Below are positions 52,798 through 60,144 of a DNA stretch of 64,000 bases, piece by piece. The notes below the pieces were generated by a model. That model was not told the origin of the DNA. It did no database searches and saw only the letters and a program-made list of their open reading frames with translations. The DNA is from Candidatus Sulfotelmatobacter sp. (GTDB taxonomy: Bacteria > Acidobacteriota > Terriglobia > Terriglobales > Acidobacteriaceae): assembly GCA_036500765.1 (NCBI GenBank), contig DASYBM010000001.1, forward strand, positions 124,001-188,000. The letters are read 5' to 3'. Numbering within the stretch: the stretch's first letter is position 1; every line of letters starts with the position of its first letter. The position numbers and the translations under genes are program-made.

Positions 52798-54003
52798 ATG
52801 AATTGTTCGCTGTGTGGAGAAGTTTGCCGCTGCCCTTTGGAGTCACTTCCCTTGGCATCGTTGCCGAGCGGTCCCGAGTCCGAGTCTGGCCTCGGGTTGC
52901 AGGCGGGGGCCGACCTCTACCCCACGAATCCGGCAACTGAGGAAACGAATGCTACCGCGGATCGGTTCCCCGAATCTGCTTCGCCCGAGGCCACTGAGAA
53001 AGAAGATGTGGACGCCTGGCGTGACGAACTGTCCGCCCGCCTCAACCGCTACCGCGCGCGCCGTAAAGTGCGTCCGCCGCGTTACCCTTCGCTGCGGTTG
53101 CCGTTTGAGGGGCCGGCCTTGCCGACCGCGGCCAGCGCGCTCAGCGCTTCGTCGCAACGCCGGGAGTTCGAGCCTGTCTCCGACCATGCCCTCGCACTCG
53201 ATGGGATGAGGTCCGTGCCATCGGTCACCGCGAAGCCAAAAGCGGCGGCGGATGTCGAAACCCAATTCTTGACTGCTCAGGCGCATGGCGAGCAGGCTTC
53301 CCTTCCCCGCTCCTCTGCGGCGCCGGGCGCAGCGGTTCATGGAGGCGCGAAGATTATCGAGTTTCCCGGACTTGCCTGGGGACGACATTCGTGGGGACCG
53401 CCTGCGCTTCCCTCGGATCAATTGGCCGAACCGGTCAGCGAGCGTCCGCGAATCCTTGATGTCCCCGAGATCGCTCCTCCGCCTCCTGCTCTGGGCGGGA
53501 TTACCATCGACGCCGTCGAGCCCCCTGAGGCCGAAAGGCGGCCCGGCATCGACATTCCGTTACAGAGTGCGGCGCTCAGCTTACGCTTCCTGGCCGCTTT
53601 GGTTGACGGAACGATCATCGCGATGGCCGCCGCACTCTTCGGCTTCATCTTCTGGAAGGTCACGGCGGTTCGACCGCCATTGTTTCAGATTCTCGGGCTC
53701 GCTGGCGGAGTGGTCTGCGTATTCTGGGCGGCCTACCAGTATCTGCTGATTGTTTATGCGGGCAATACTCCCGGGTTGCGCGTCGCTGGCCTTGAACTCA
53801 CTCGCTTCGATGGCACCGCCACCGGCCGCTCGCTGCGCCGCTGGCGGATGCTGGCATCGTATCTTTCGGCGGCTTCACTGGGTATGGGCTATGCCTGGCT
53901 TTTTCTCGACGAAGATTCCCTGTGCTGGCACGACCGCATCACCCATACTTACCTGGCGCCGAAGAAGGGTTCGACAGCAGCGTCAGGGCCGTCCTTCGAT
54001 TGA
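52798..54003 (+). CDS. RDD-family membrane protein with N-terminal cysteine cluster
   Basis: About 401 residues. The ATG at 52798 opens MNCSLCGEVCRCPLESLPL with four Cys at 3, 6, 10 and 12, an arrangement that could bind zinc, followed by a long low-complexity and Pro-rich region. The RDD domain is at the C-terminus: LSLRFLAALVDGTIIAMAAA (RDD pattern), LGLAGGVVCVFWAAYQYLL, NTPGLRVAGLELTRFDGTA and WLFLDEDSLCWHDRITHTYL. RDD proteins are membrane proteins of mostly unknown function. The in-frame ATG at 52738 is less likely. Confidence 0.82.
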   Translation: MNCSLCGEVCRCPLESLPLASLPSGPESESGLGLQAGADLYPTNPATEETNATADRFPESASPEATEKEDVDAWRDELSARLNRYRARRKVRPPRYPSLRLPFEGPALPTAASALSASSQRREFEPVSDHALALDGMRSVPSVTAKPKAAADVETQFLTAQAHGEQASLPRSSAAPGAAVHGGAKIIEFPGLAWGRHSWGPPALPSDQLAEPVSERPRILDVPEIAPPPPALGGITIDAVEPPEAERRPGIDIPLQSAALSLRFLAALVDGTIIAMAAALFGFIFWKVTAVRPPLFQILGLAGGVVCVFWAAYQYLLIVYAGNTPGLRVAGLELTRFDGTATGRSLRRWRMLASYLSAASLGMGYAWLFLDEDSLCWHDRITHTYLAPKKGSTAASGPSFD

Positions 54004-54088
54004 GATTCGCGGGCCGAACTCCGCTCGGCCCGAGGGCGGCTGTTCCCACATTCGCTCCGGTTCGCTCCTCTGGTACGCTAGGTGTCCT

Positions 54089-55840
54089 ATGCCCGCATAC
54101 CTCGCAGTCCTGCTCCTCATTGCCTCCGCTGCATCTGGCTTTGCCCAGGGACACAAGCCGGTCGCCGATCGCATTGCCGCCCAGAACGCACTCTTCGACG
54201 AGCAGTACGAGTCGGACATGCGCAATTTTCCCGAGCGCGCCACCGCCTTTGGCGATTACCGGTATAACGATCTATTGGCGGACTACTCTCTGTCGGCCAT
54301 CGCGCGTCGTCATGATCTCGACGAAGATTTCCTGAAGCGGCTGGAGGCGATTTCCACTGCGGACTTCTCCGACCAGGATCAACTCTCACATGATCTGCTG
54401 ATCCGCGTGCTTAGCCAGCGCATCGCCGACTACCAACTCAAAGAGTACGAAATGCCCATCACTACGCAATCGGGCCTGCATACCAGTCTCGCCGATCTGC
54501 CCTTGTCGATGCCGCTCGACTCGGTGAAGCATTATGAGGATTACATTGCACGCCTGCACCAGATTCCGCGGGCGTTGAGTCAGCACATGGAAGTGCTCCG
54601 TGCGGGCATGCAAGACAAGCTCATGCCCGTGCGCTTCATTGCGGAGATGGTTCCGGGACAATGCGAGGGCATCATCGCTTCTGATCCATTTCTGCAACCG
54701 ACGACGAAATTTCCGGCCAGCATTTCCGAAGACGATCAGAAGCGCCTCACCGATGCCATCTCCACCGCCATAAACAATGAAGTCTTACCGGCGTACAAAA
54801 AGTATGCAGAATTCGTTCGAACCGAATACGCGCCCCAGGGCCGCACCGCACTCTCGATCACCTCTTTGCCCGACGGCCAGAAACGCTACGAGAACGACAT
54901 CTACGCGCGCACTACGACACACATGACGCCCGATGAAATTCACCAGCTGGGTCTGCGCGAGATCGACCGCATCGAGGCTGAGATGACGGCGATCGCCAAG
55001 AAGGAGGGTTTCGCCGACCTCGCAGCTTTCCGCGCCTCACTCAAAACGAATCCCAAATATATTCCGACTTCCGCCGAACAGATTCTCGACGATTTCCGGC
55101 ATTACATCGCGCAGATGGAGCCGAAGCTGCCGGAGCTCTTCACGTTGCTTCCCAAGTCGCCGGTCACGGTGGAAGCGATTCCTGCGTTCAATGCGGCCGC
55201 GATGACCCACTACATGACTGGAACGCCCGACGGCAAGCGGCCGGGACGGGTCGTAGTCGCGACCTCGAAGTTTTCCGAGCGTTCCTTAATCGACGATGAA
55301 GCGATCGCTTATCACGAAGGCGTTCCCGGCCATCACATGCAGCTTTCCGTGCAGCAGCAACTTGAAGGCTTGCCGAAGTTCCGGCTGCACGGTCTGAGCT
55401 TTAATGCCTATATCGAAGGTTGGGCTCTTTACGCCGAGCAATTGGGCAAAGAGGTTGGCTTCTATCAGGATCCTGCCTCGGATTATGGGCGGCTCTCATC
55501 CGAGCTATTTCGGGCTGTTCGTCTGGTCGTTGATACCGGCATTCACGCCAAGGGCTGGAGCCGCGATCAAGTGGTGGACTTTTTCCGCAAGTCTGGCGCG
55601 GTCGATGAGCCTACGCTACAAGCCGAAACCGACCGCTACATCTCCTGGCCCGCGCAGGCGCTCAGTTATAAGCTTGGACAACTAAAATTCCGCGAACTGC
55701 GCGGACGCGCCCAAAAAGAGTTGGGGCCGAAGTTCGATCTGCGGAAGTTTCACGACGAAATGCTCGACGGAGGCACGCTGCCCCTGGACATGCTCGAAGC
55801 GCGTACCGACAAATGGATCGCTCAGCAAAAGGCGAAGTAA
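54089..55840 (+). CDS. DUF885 family exported metallo-hydrolase-like protein
   Basis: About 583 residues. The ATG at 54089 opens a signal peptide (MPAYLAVLLLIASAASGFAQ); the frame further upstream overlaps the RDD gene and is not coding. Family marks are RYNDLLADYSLSAIARRHD, YARTTTHMTPDEIHQLGLRE, RVVVATSKFSERSLIDDEAI and the zinc-binding YHEGVPGHHMQ (HExxxHH-like), then YIEGWALYAEQLG. Members are thought to be zinc hydrolases, often peptidases. Secreted or periplasmic; substrate unknown. Confidence 0.91.
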   Translation: MPAYLAVLLLIASAASGFAQGHKPVADRIAAQNALFDEQYESDMRNFPERATAFGDYRYNDLLADYSLSAIARRHDLDEDFLKRLEAISTADFSDQDQLSHDLLIRVLSQRIADYQLKEYEMPITTQSGLHTSLADLPLSMPLDSVKHYEDYIARLHQIPRALSQHMEVLRAGMQDKLMPVRFIAEMVPGQCEGIIASDPFLQPTTKFPASISEDDQKRLTDAISTAINNEVLPAYKKYAEFVRTEYAPQGRTALSITSLPDGQKRYENDIYARTTTHMTPDEIHQLGLREIDRIEAEMTAIAKKEGFADLAAFRASLKTNPKYIPTSAEQILDDFRHYIAQMEPKLPELFTLLPKSPVTVEAIPAFNAAAMTHYMTGTPDGKRPGRVVVATSKFSERSLIDDEAIAYHEGVPGHHMQLSVQQQLEGLPKFRLHGLSFNAYIEGWALYAEQLGKEVGFYQDPASDYGRLSSELFRAVRLVVDTGIHAKGWSRDQVVDFFRKSGAVDEPTLQAETDRYISWPAQALSYKLGQLKFRELRGRAQKELGPKFDLRKFHDEMLDGGTLPLDMLEARTDKWIAQQKAK

Positions 55841-55986
55841 TCCTAATGAACTGAACCAGATCGAAAACATTGCTAGTTTGAAACGGAATTCGGATTCATC
55901 GCTCGGCTGCTCGAAATCGCAACCCGCCGCTCCCTGTGCTATCTTCATTGAGTTCGTTTGTAAACGTTTCCGCCACTCATTGAAGC

Positions 55987-58245
55987 ATGGCCACGTCCCC
56001 CGGGGGTACAAAACCGGTAGTCAAGGTCTTCGTCGCCACTTCGGTGATGCTGACCTTCATCTCGTTCTGGCGCGCCTCCGCCATCGTTTTGTCGGATCTC
56101 GCTTCGTCGGCGTATTACGCCGGAGGCGACGCCGAGAAAGTCATCGGCAAGAGCGCTCCCTGGTTCATCCTGGCGGTCATGCTGTTCAGCTATGCCGTTC
56201 GGGCGCTCTACATCGAATCCAGCAGCATGTTCGTACGGGGCGGCGTTTACCGCGTGGTCAAAGAGGCGATGGGGGGAACGCTCGCCAAGTTCTCGGTCTC
56301 GGCCCTGCTCTTCGACTACGTTCTTACCGGTCCTATCAGCGCTGTCGTGGCAGGCCAGTATCTCGCCGGATTCATCGAAGATCTCGCCCGTTCCATGGGC
56401 CATCCTATCGCTCACTTTCCGGAAAACACTTTCGCCGCCTGCTTCGGGGCGGTGGTGGCAATCTATTTTTGGCGGAAAAATACGCAGGGCATTCACGAGT
56501 CGAGCCAGAAGGCCGTGCAGATAATGATCATCACAACAGTCATGGTTGTGATCTTGATCATCTGGTGTACCATCACCGTGCTGAAGGTTCCGGTACAGCT
56601 CCCGCCAAGCCCCTTCACTCCGGGAGTTGTTCCGCTGAACAAGGAGTCACTGGGCTGGCTCGATAATACCTGGATCACCCATCTGAGATCGGGATCGGCG
56701 CTGCTCACATTCCTGATTGTTTTTGTCGGGTTTGGCCATTCTGTGCTGGCCATGAGCGGTGAGGAGACTCTGGCGCAAGTCAACCGCGAGATCGCCCATC
56801 CCAAGCTGAAGAATTTGGAGAAGACTGGCCTGGTAATTTTTGTCTATAGCCTGCTCTTCACCTCACTAGTATCCTTCTTCGCCGTGATGATCATCCCCGA
56901 CAATATTCGTCACGAATATTTCGGAAACTTGATTGGAGGGATTTCGGTATTCCTGGTTGGCCCGGAGTGGGCCAAGCTCATTTTCCATGGTTTTGTGGTA
57001 CTCGTCGGCGTCCTGATTTTGGCGGGGGCGCAGAACACATCCATCGTGGGGGCAAACGGAGTTCTGAACCGCGTGTCGGAAGACGGCGTCCTCACCTCCG
57101 CCTTTCAGAAACCGCATCCCCGGTTTGGCACGAGCTACCGCATCATCAACATGATTGTCGGCCTGCAATTGTTGACCATCATCTTGACGCGCGGAAACGT
57201 CTTCACTCTGGCCGGTCTTTACGCCTTCGGCGTGATTTGGAGCTTTGCCATGATGTCGCTGGCGGTCCTCGTGCTCCGTCATAAGGAACCCGGAGGCCGG
57301 CTGTGGAAGGTACCGGGAAACTTTCACATCGGCCAGCGCGAAATACCGGTGGGAGTCATCCTCGTTTCCGCCGTGTTGTTCACCACCGCGATCGTGAACC
57401 TGTTGACCAAGCGTGAGGCGACGATTGGAGGCGTGGCATTTAGCGCTCTGTTCTTTGTTCTTTTCACCTATTCCGAGCGGCGCGTAGCCCGCGAACGCCA
57501 GGGAAAGCCGGAGAGTGTCGACCAGTTCCGTGTCTACGGCAATCAGGAACTGGGAAGCGGAGCGATGGGAGTGCGGCCGGGCAACGTCCTGGTCGCGGTG
57601 CGCGACCCGCGCAATCTGTACTATTTGCGTCACGTACTCAGCCATACCAATACAGCCAAGCAGGACGTCGTCGTTATGAGTGCACGCCTGTATCATCGCG
57701 AGCACACGTTTGGCAGCAGCACGGTGATGGAGGCGAGCCAGGTGTTCGACCACTACGAGCAGGAGTTGTTTACTGCGGCTGTCGCCGTTGCCGAGAAAGA
57801 AGGCAAACCCATTTCGCTGTTGGTGGTGCCCGCCACCGATGTGTTCGAGGCCATCATGGTGACGGCGCAGCGACTCGATTCCAGCCGTGTGATTTGCGGG
57901 CTTTCCAACAAGCTCACCGCCGATGAGCAAGCCAAACTCACCGGCGATGCCTGGGAGCGCCTGCCGGAGCCGCGGCCGCGGCTTACGTTGGAAGTGTGCG
58001 CGCCCGACGGAAGCGTTCGCGAATATTCGTTGGGACCGCACACTCCGCGCATGCGTCCGCAGGATGTCGACCTGATGCACCAGCTCTGGCTCAACATCAC
58101 CGCCGACCCGAAATTTGCCGGCGCGCATCACTATCACATCGTGGCTTTGGCGCTGGAAGAATTGCAGCGGGAGTTAAGCACCGAGCAGCGGGCACAACTT
58201 CTGCAAAAGCTGCACGACGAAATGAACCGTTCAAGCCAGAATTAG
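55987..58245 (+). CDS. APC-superfamily amino-acid permease with large C-terminal soluble domain
   Basis: 752 residues. The first ~490 contain about twelve membrane helices with an APC start (FVATSVMLTFISFWRASAIV, SSAYYAGGDAEKVIGKSAPW, VRGGVYRVVKEAMGG). Helix 6-8 region includes VGFGHSVLAMSGEETLAQVN, the usual unwound segment. From about 520 a soluble, universal-stress-like domain follows (GNVLVAVRDPRNLYYLRHVL, VVVMSARLYHREHTFG, LLVVPATDVFEAIMVTAQ). Substrate is unknown; the C-domain suggests regulation. Precedes the candidate selenoprotein by 22 bases. Confidence 0.88.
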   Translation: MATSPGGTKPVVKVFVATSVMLTFISFWRASAIVLSDLASSAYYAGGDAEKVIGKSAPWFILAVMLFSYAVRALYIESSSMFVRGGVYRVVKEAMGGTLAKFSVSALLFDYVLTGPISAVVAGQYLAGFIEDLARSMGHPIAHFPENTFAACFGAVVAIYFWRKNTQGIHESSQKAVQIMIITTVMVVILIIWCTITVLKVPVQLPPSPFTPGVVPLNKESLGWLDNTWITHLRSGSALLTFLIVFVGFGHSVLAMSGEETLAQVNREIAHPKLKNLEKTGLVIFVYSLLFTSLVSFFAVMIIPDNIRHEYFGNLIGGISVFLVGPEWAKLIFHGFVVLVGVLILAGAQNTSIVGANGVLNRVSEDGVLTSAFQKPHPRFGTSYRIINMIVGLQLLTIILTRGNVFTLAGLYAFGVIWSFAMMSLAVLVLRHKEPGGRLWKVPGNFHIGQREIPVGVILVSAVLFTTAIVNLLTKREATIGGVAFSALFFVLFTYSERRVARERQGKPESVDQFRVYGNQELGSGAMGVRPGNVLVAVRDPRNLYYLRHVLSHTNTAKQDVVVMSARLYHREHTFGSSTVMEASQVFDHYEQELFTAAVAVAEKEGKPISLLVVPATDVFEAIMVTAQRLDSSRVICGLSNKLTADEQAKLTGDAWERLPEPRPRLTLEVCAPDGSVREYSLGPHTPRMRPQDVDLMHQLWLNITADPKFAGAHHYHIVALALEELQRELSTEQRAQLLQKLHDEMNRSSQN

Positions 58246-58267
58246 ACTGCCTCCGAAAGGAGATCTT

Positions 58268-58864
58268 ATGGCGCGTATTCCCGGCGCTCCGCGCAATCAG
58301 GGCGGCCTGCTTCGGCGGCTGTTTGTGAGCATCGTCTACTGGTCGACTAAACGCAGACTGGGCCGCGTCATCATGCCCATCCGGGTGACCGCGCATCATG
58401 CCAAAATCTTCTGGGGATATATCCAGATGGAGCAGTCGCAGATGGGCAGCAGGCTGGTCGACCATAAGCTGAAGGGACTGGCCGAGCTGCGTGTCGCAAC
58501 GCTGGTCGGATGCCCGTTTTGAATCGACATCGGTTCTGCCGTGAGCAGAGCGAGCGGCATCTCGACTGAACAAATTGCGAATCTGAACAACTATCGGACA
58601 GATTTCAATTTCTCGGACCTGGAGAAATTAGTTCTGGAGTATGCCGATGGTATGACTCAAGTTCCAGTGGAAGTTTCCGAGGCCCTGTTTGCCCGATTGC
58701 GCGAGCAATTCGGCGATGCGCAGTTGGTGGAACTCACATCGGCGATCGCGTGGGAGAACTATCGCGCGCGCTTTTCGCACGCTCTTGGAATTGAGGGAGA
58801 GAATTTTGCCGAGGGCGCGGTCTGCGCGCTGCCCGTACGAACAGCAAACGCAGCGTCACCGTAG
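58268..58864 (+). CDS. carboxymuconolactone decarboxylase / AhpD-like protein, candidate selenoprotein (in-frame TGA)
   Basis: Read through the TGA at 58520-58522, this is one CMD-family protein of 198 residues with Cys82-Pro-Phe-U85. The part before the TGA ends LKGLAELRVATLVGCPF and the part after reads IDIGSAVSRASGISTEQI, continuing without a frame change to SDLEKLVLEYADGMTQVPVE and IAWENYRARFSHALGIEGE, the usual CMD second half. In most relatives position 85 is Cys, so the redox pair is CxxC and here CxxU. AAGGAG precedes the ATG at 58268; no ribosome site precedes the GTG at 58541 where the second half could otherwise start. A SECIS-like hairpin follows the TGA. It could instead be a nonsense mutation, but the fit makes selenocysteine more likely. 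selABC are not in the window. Confidence 0.75.
58520..58565 (+). promoter_or_regulatory. bacterial SECIS-like hairpin directly after the in-frame TGA
   Basis: GTTCTGC (58533-58539) pairs with GCAGAGC (58545-58551): seven pairs, one of them U-G, around the five-base loop CGTGA (58540-58544). The loop starts 17 bases after the TGA and its second base is G; bacterial SECIS elements have the loop some 16-37 bases from the UGA with a G among its first two bases, from family knowledge. TCGA at 58524-58527 can pair with TCGA at 58562-58565 to extend the stem. Confidence 0.65.
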
Positions 58865-59029
58865 CGCCGGAGTCCCGCCGGCTGTCGCGAGAGCATCTTG
58901 CTCTCGCAGCCGGGAGCGCACGGAGTTGAGGTCTTGCCTCGAATCGCTGGGAATCAACAGACATTCTGAAACGGGTATGGGTGTGCGGGCGGGACGCCTG
59001 CACGACAGCCGCCGGGACGGCGGCGCTAC
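58861..59029. repeat. 169-bp element with 27-base terminal inverted repeats
   Basis: The two ends (58861-58887 and 59003-59029) are inverted copies with 24 of 27 matches, beginning GTAGCGCCG. The TAG stop of the preceding CMD gene is the first part of the left end. Within is GAGAGCA-TC-TTGCTCTC. The right end is nine bases from the stop of the next gene, which is convergent. No coding capacity; probably MITE-like. Confidence 0.8.
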
Positions 59030-59037
59030 AGTAAAAG

Positions 59038-59934
59038 TTAGCGTCGGAGGATGTTTTCGAGTGAAGCCCGCAGGTCGCTGAAGCGGAACGGATATCCGCC
59101 GCCTACCAGTTGCGCCGGTTCAACACGCTGGCTGCCTAAGAGAACGGTCTCGCCCATTTCTCCGAAGGCCAACTTCACCACCAACGCGGGGACGGGAAAG
59201 ATCGCGGGGCGCGAGAGCACGCTGGCCAGAGTCTTCGTGAATTCTGCGTTCGTCACCGGCCTGGGCGCAACCATGTTGACCGGGCCTTGCAGCAGATCGC
59301 TTTTCAGGATGTGATGAATCGCGCCGATCATATCCTGAATGTCGATCCAACTCATCCACTGGCGCCCGCTTCCGATCGTGCCGCCTACGCCGATCTTGAA
59401 GGGCGTCAGCATCTTCCCCAGCGCGCCGCCTTTGGGGCTGAGTACGACGCCGGTACGCATCTGAACCGTCCGAATGCCGGCCTGGACAGCAGCTTTTGTC
59501 GCCGCTTCCCACTCACCGCAAACGTCCGCAAGGAAACCGCTGCCGGGGTCGCTCTGCTCGTTCAGTACCTCGTTCCCCCGATCGCCATAGTACCCGATCG
59601 CCGAACTGCAAACGAATACCTCTGGCTTGTCTTTGGCGTGCGCGAGTGCCTGAGCCAAAGCGGTCGTACCCACGACGCGGCTGTCGCGGATCTTCCTTTT
59701 CTTTTTCTCGGTCCATCGTCCGACGATACTTTCGCCGGCGAGGTGAATGACGGCATCGAAGCCAGAGACCGATTCCGGAGCAATCGGCTTCGCCGGATCC
59801 CACGAGATCTGATCGTCGCCAATCGCGGCCCCGCGCACGAGCCGGGTGATTTCGTATCCGCGTGTTTTGAGAGTGGGAAGAAGTGCGTCACCGATTAGTC
59901 CAGAAACACCGCTGACAAGAATTCGAGAGATCAT
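59038..59934 (-). CDS. TIGR01777-family NAD-dependent epimerase
   Basis: About 298 residues from the ATG ending at 59934 (MISRILVSGVSGLIGDALLP), which gives the Rossmann G9-x2-G12-x2-G15 motif; the frame open further upstream to 60105 is non-coding. Family segments are DAVIHLAGESIVGRWTEKKK, SRVVGTTALAQALAHAK, VFVCSSAIGYYGDRG, RTGVVLSPKGGALGKMLTPF and QWMSWIDIQDMIGAI. TIGR01777 (YfcH / SulA-like) proteins are SDR-fold; their reaction is poorly known, with proposed roles in cell envelope or division control. It is divergent from the Rel/Spo gene. Confidence 0.92.
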   Translation of the reverse strand: MISRILVSGVSGLIGDALLPTLKTRGYEITRLVRGAAIGDDQISWDPAKPIAPESVSGFDAVIHLAGESIVGRWTEKKKRKIRDSRVVGTTALAQALAHAKDKPEVFVCSSAIGYYGDRGNEVLNEQSDPGSGFLADVCGEWEAATKAAVQAGIRTVQMRTGVVLSPKGGALGKMLTPFKIGVGGTIGSGRQWMSWIDIQDMIGAIHHILKSDLLQGPVNMVAPRPVTNAEFTKTLASVLSRPAIFPVPALVVKLAFGEMGETVLLGSQRVEPAQLVGGGYPFRFSDLRASLENILRR

Positions 59935-60144
59935 AATTGAACGCGTTTTCACTCTAGCAGTTTGCGCACTCATGCTCCAAACCTGTGACGAATTCGAAGA
60001 GTTCGAAAAGCCAGAAATGCAAATTCGGCTTTGGCAAGGATGAAAGGCAGCGGACAGGAGTATCCGCTCCACACTTGCCAGCTCTCCTCTCGCGCTCTCG
60101 TCCATCCCTGGGCGCGTTTGCGCTCTCGCGGGCTATAATCCTAC

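Noticed and set aside
53750-54088. Upstream extension of the DUF885 frame
   Set aside because: It overlaps the RDD-domain coding sequence in another frame, and the signal peptide starts at 54089.
56866-58137. 423-codon frame on the minus strand
   Set aside because: Antisense shadow of the APC permease; composition rich in His, Arg and Gln and no motif.
58541-58864. Separate 107-codon gene after the TGA
   Set aside because: No ribosome-binding site before its GTG, it begins in the middle of a CMD domain, and the same frame continues upstream through the TGA.
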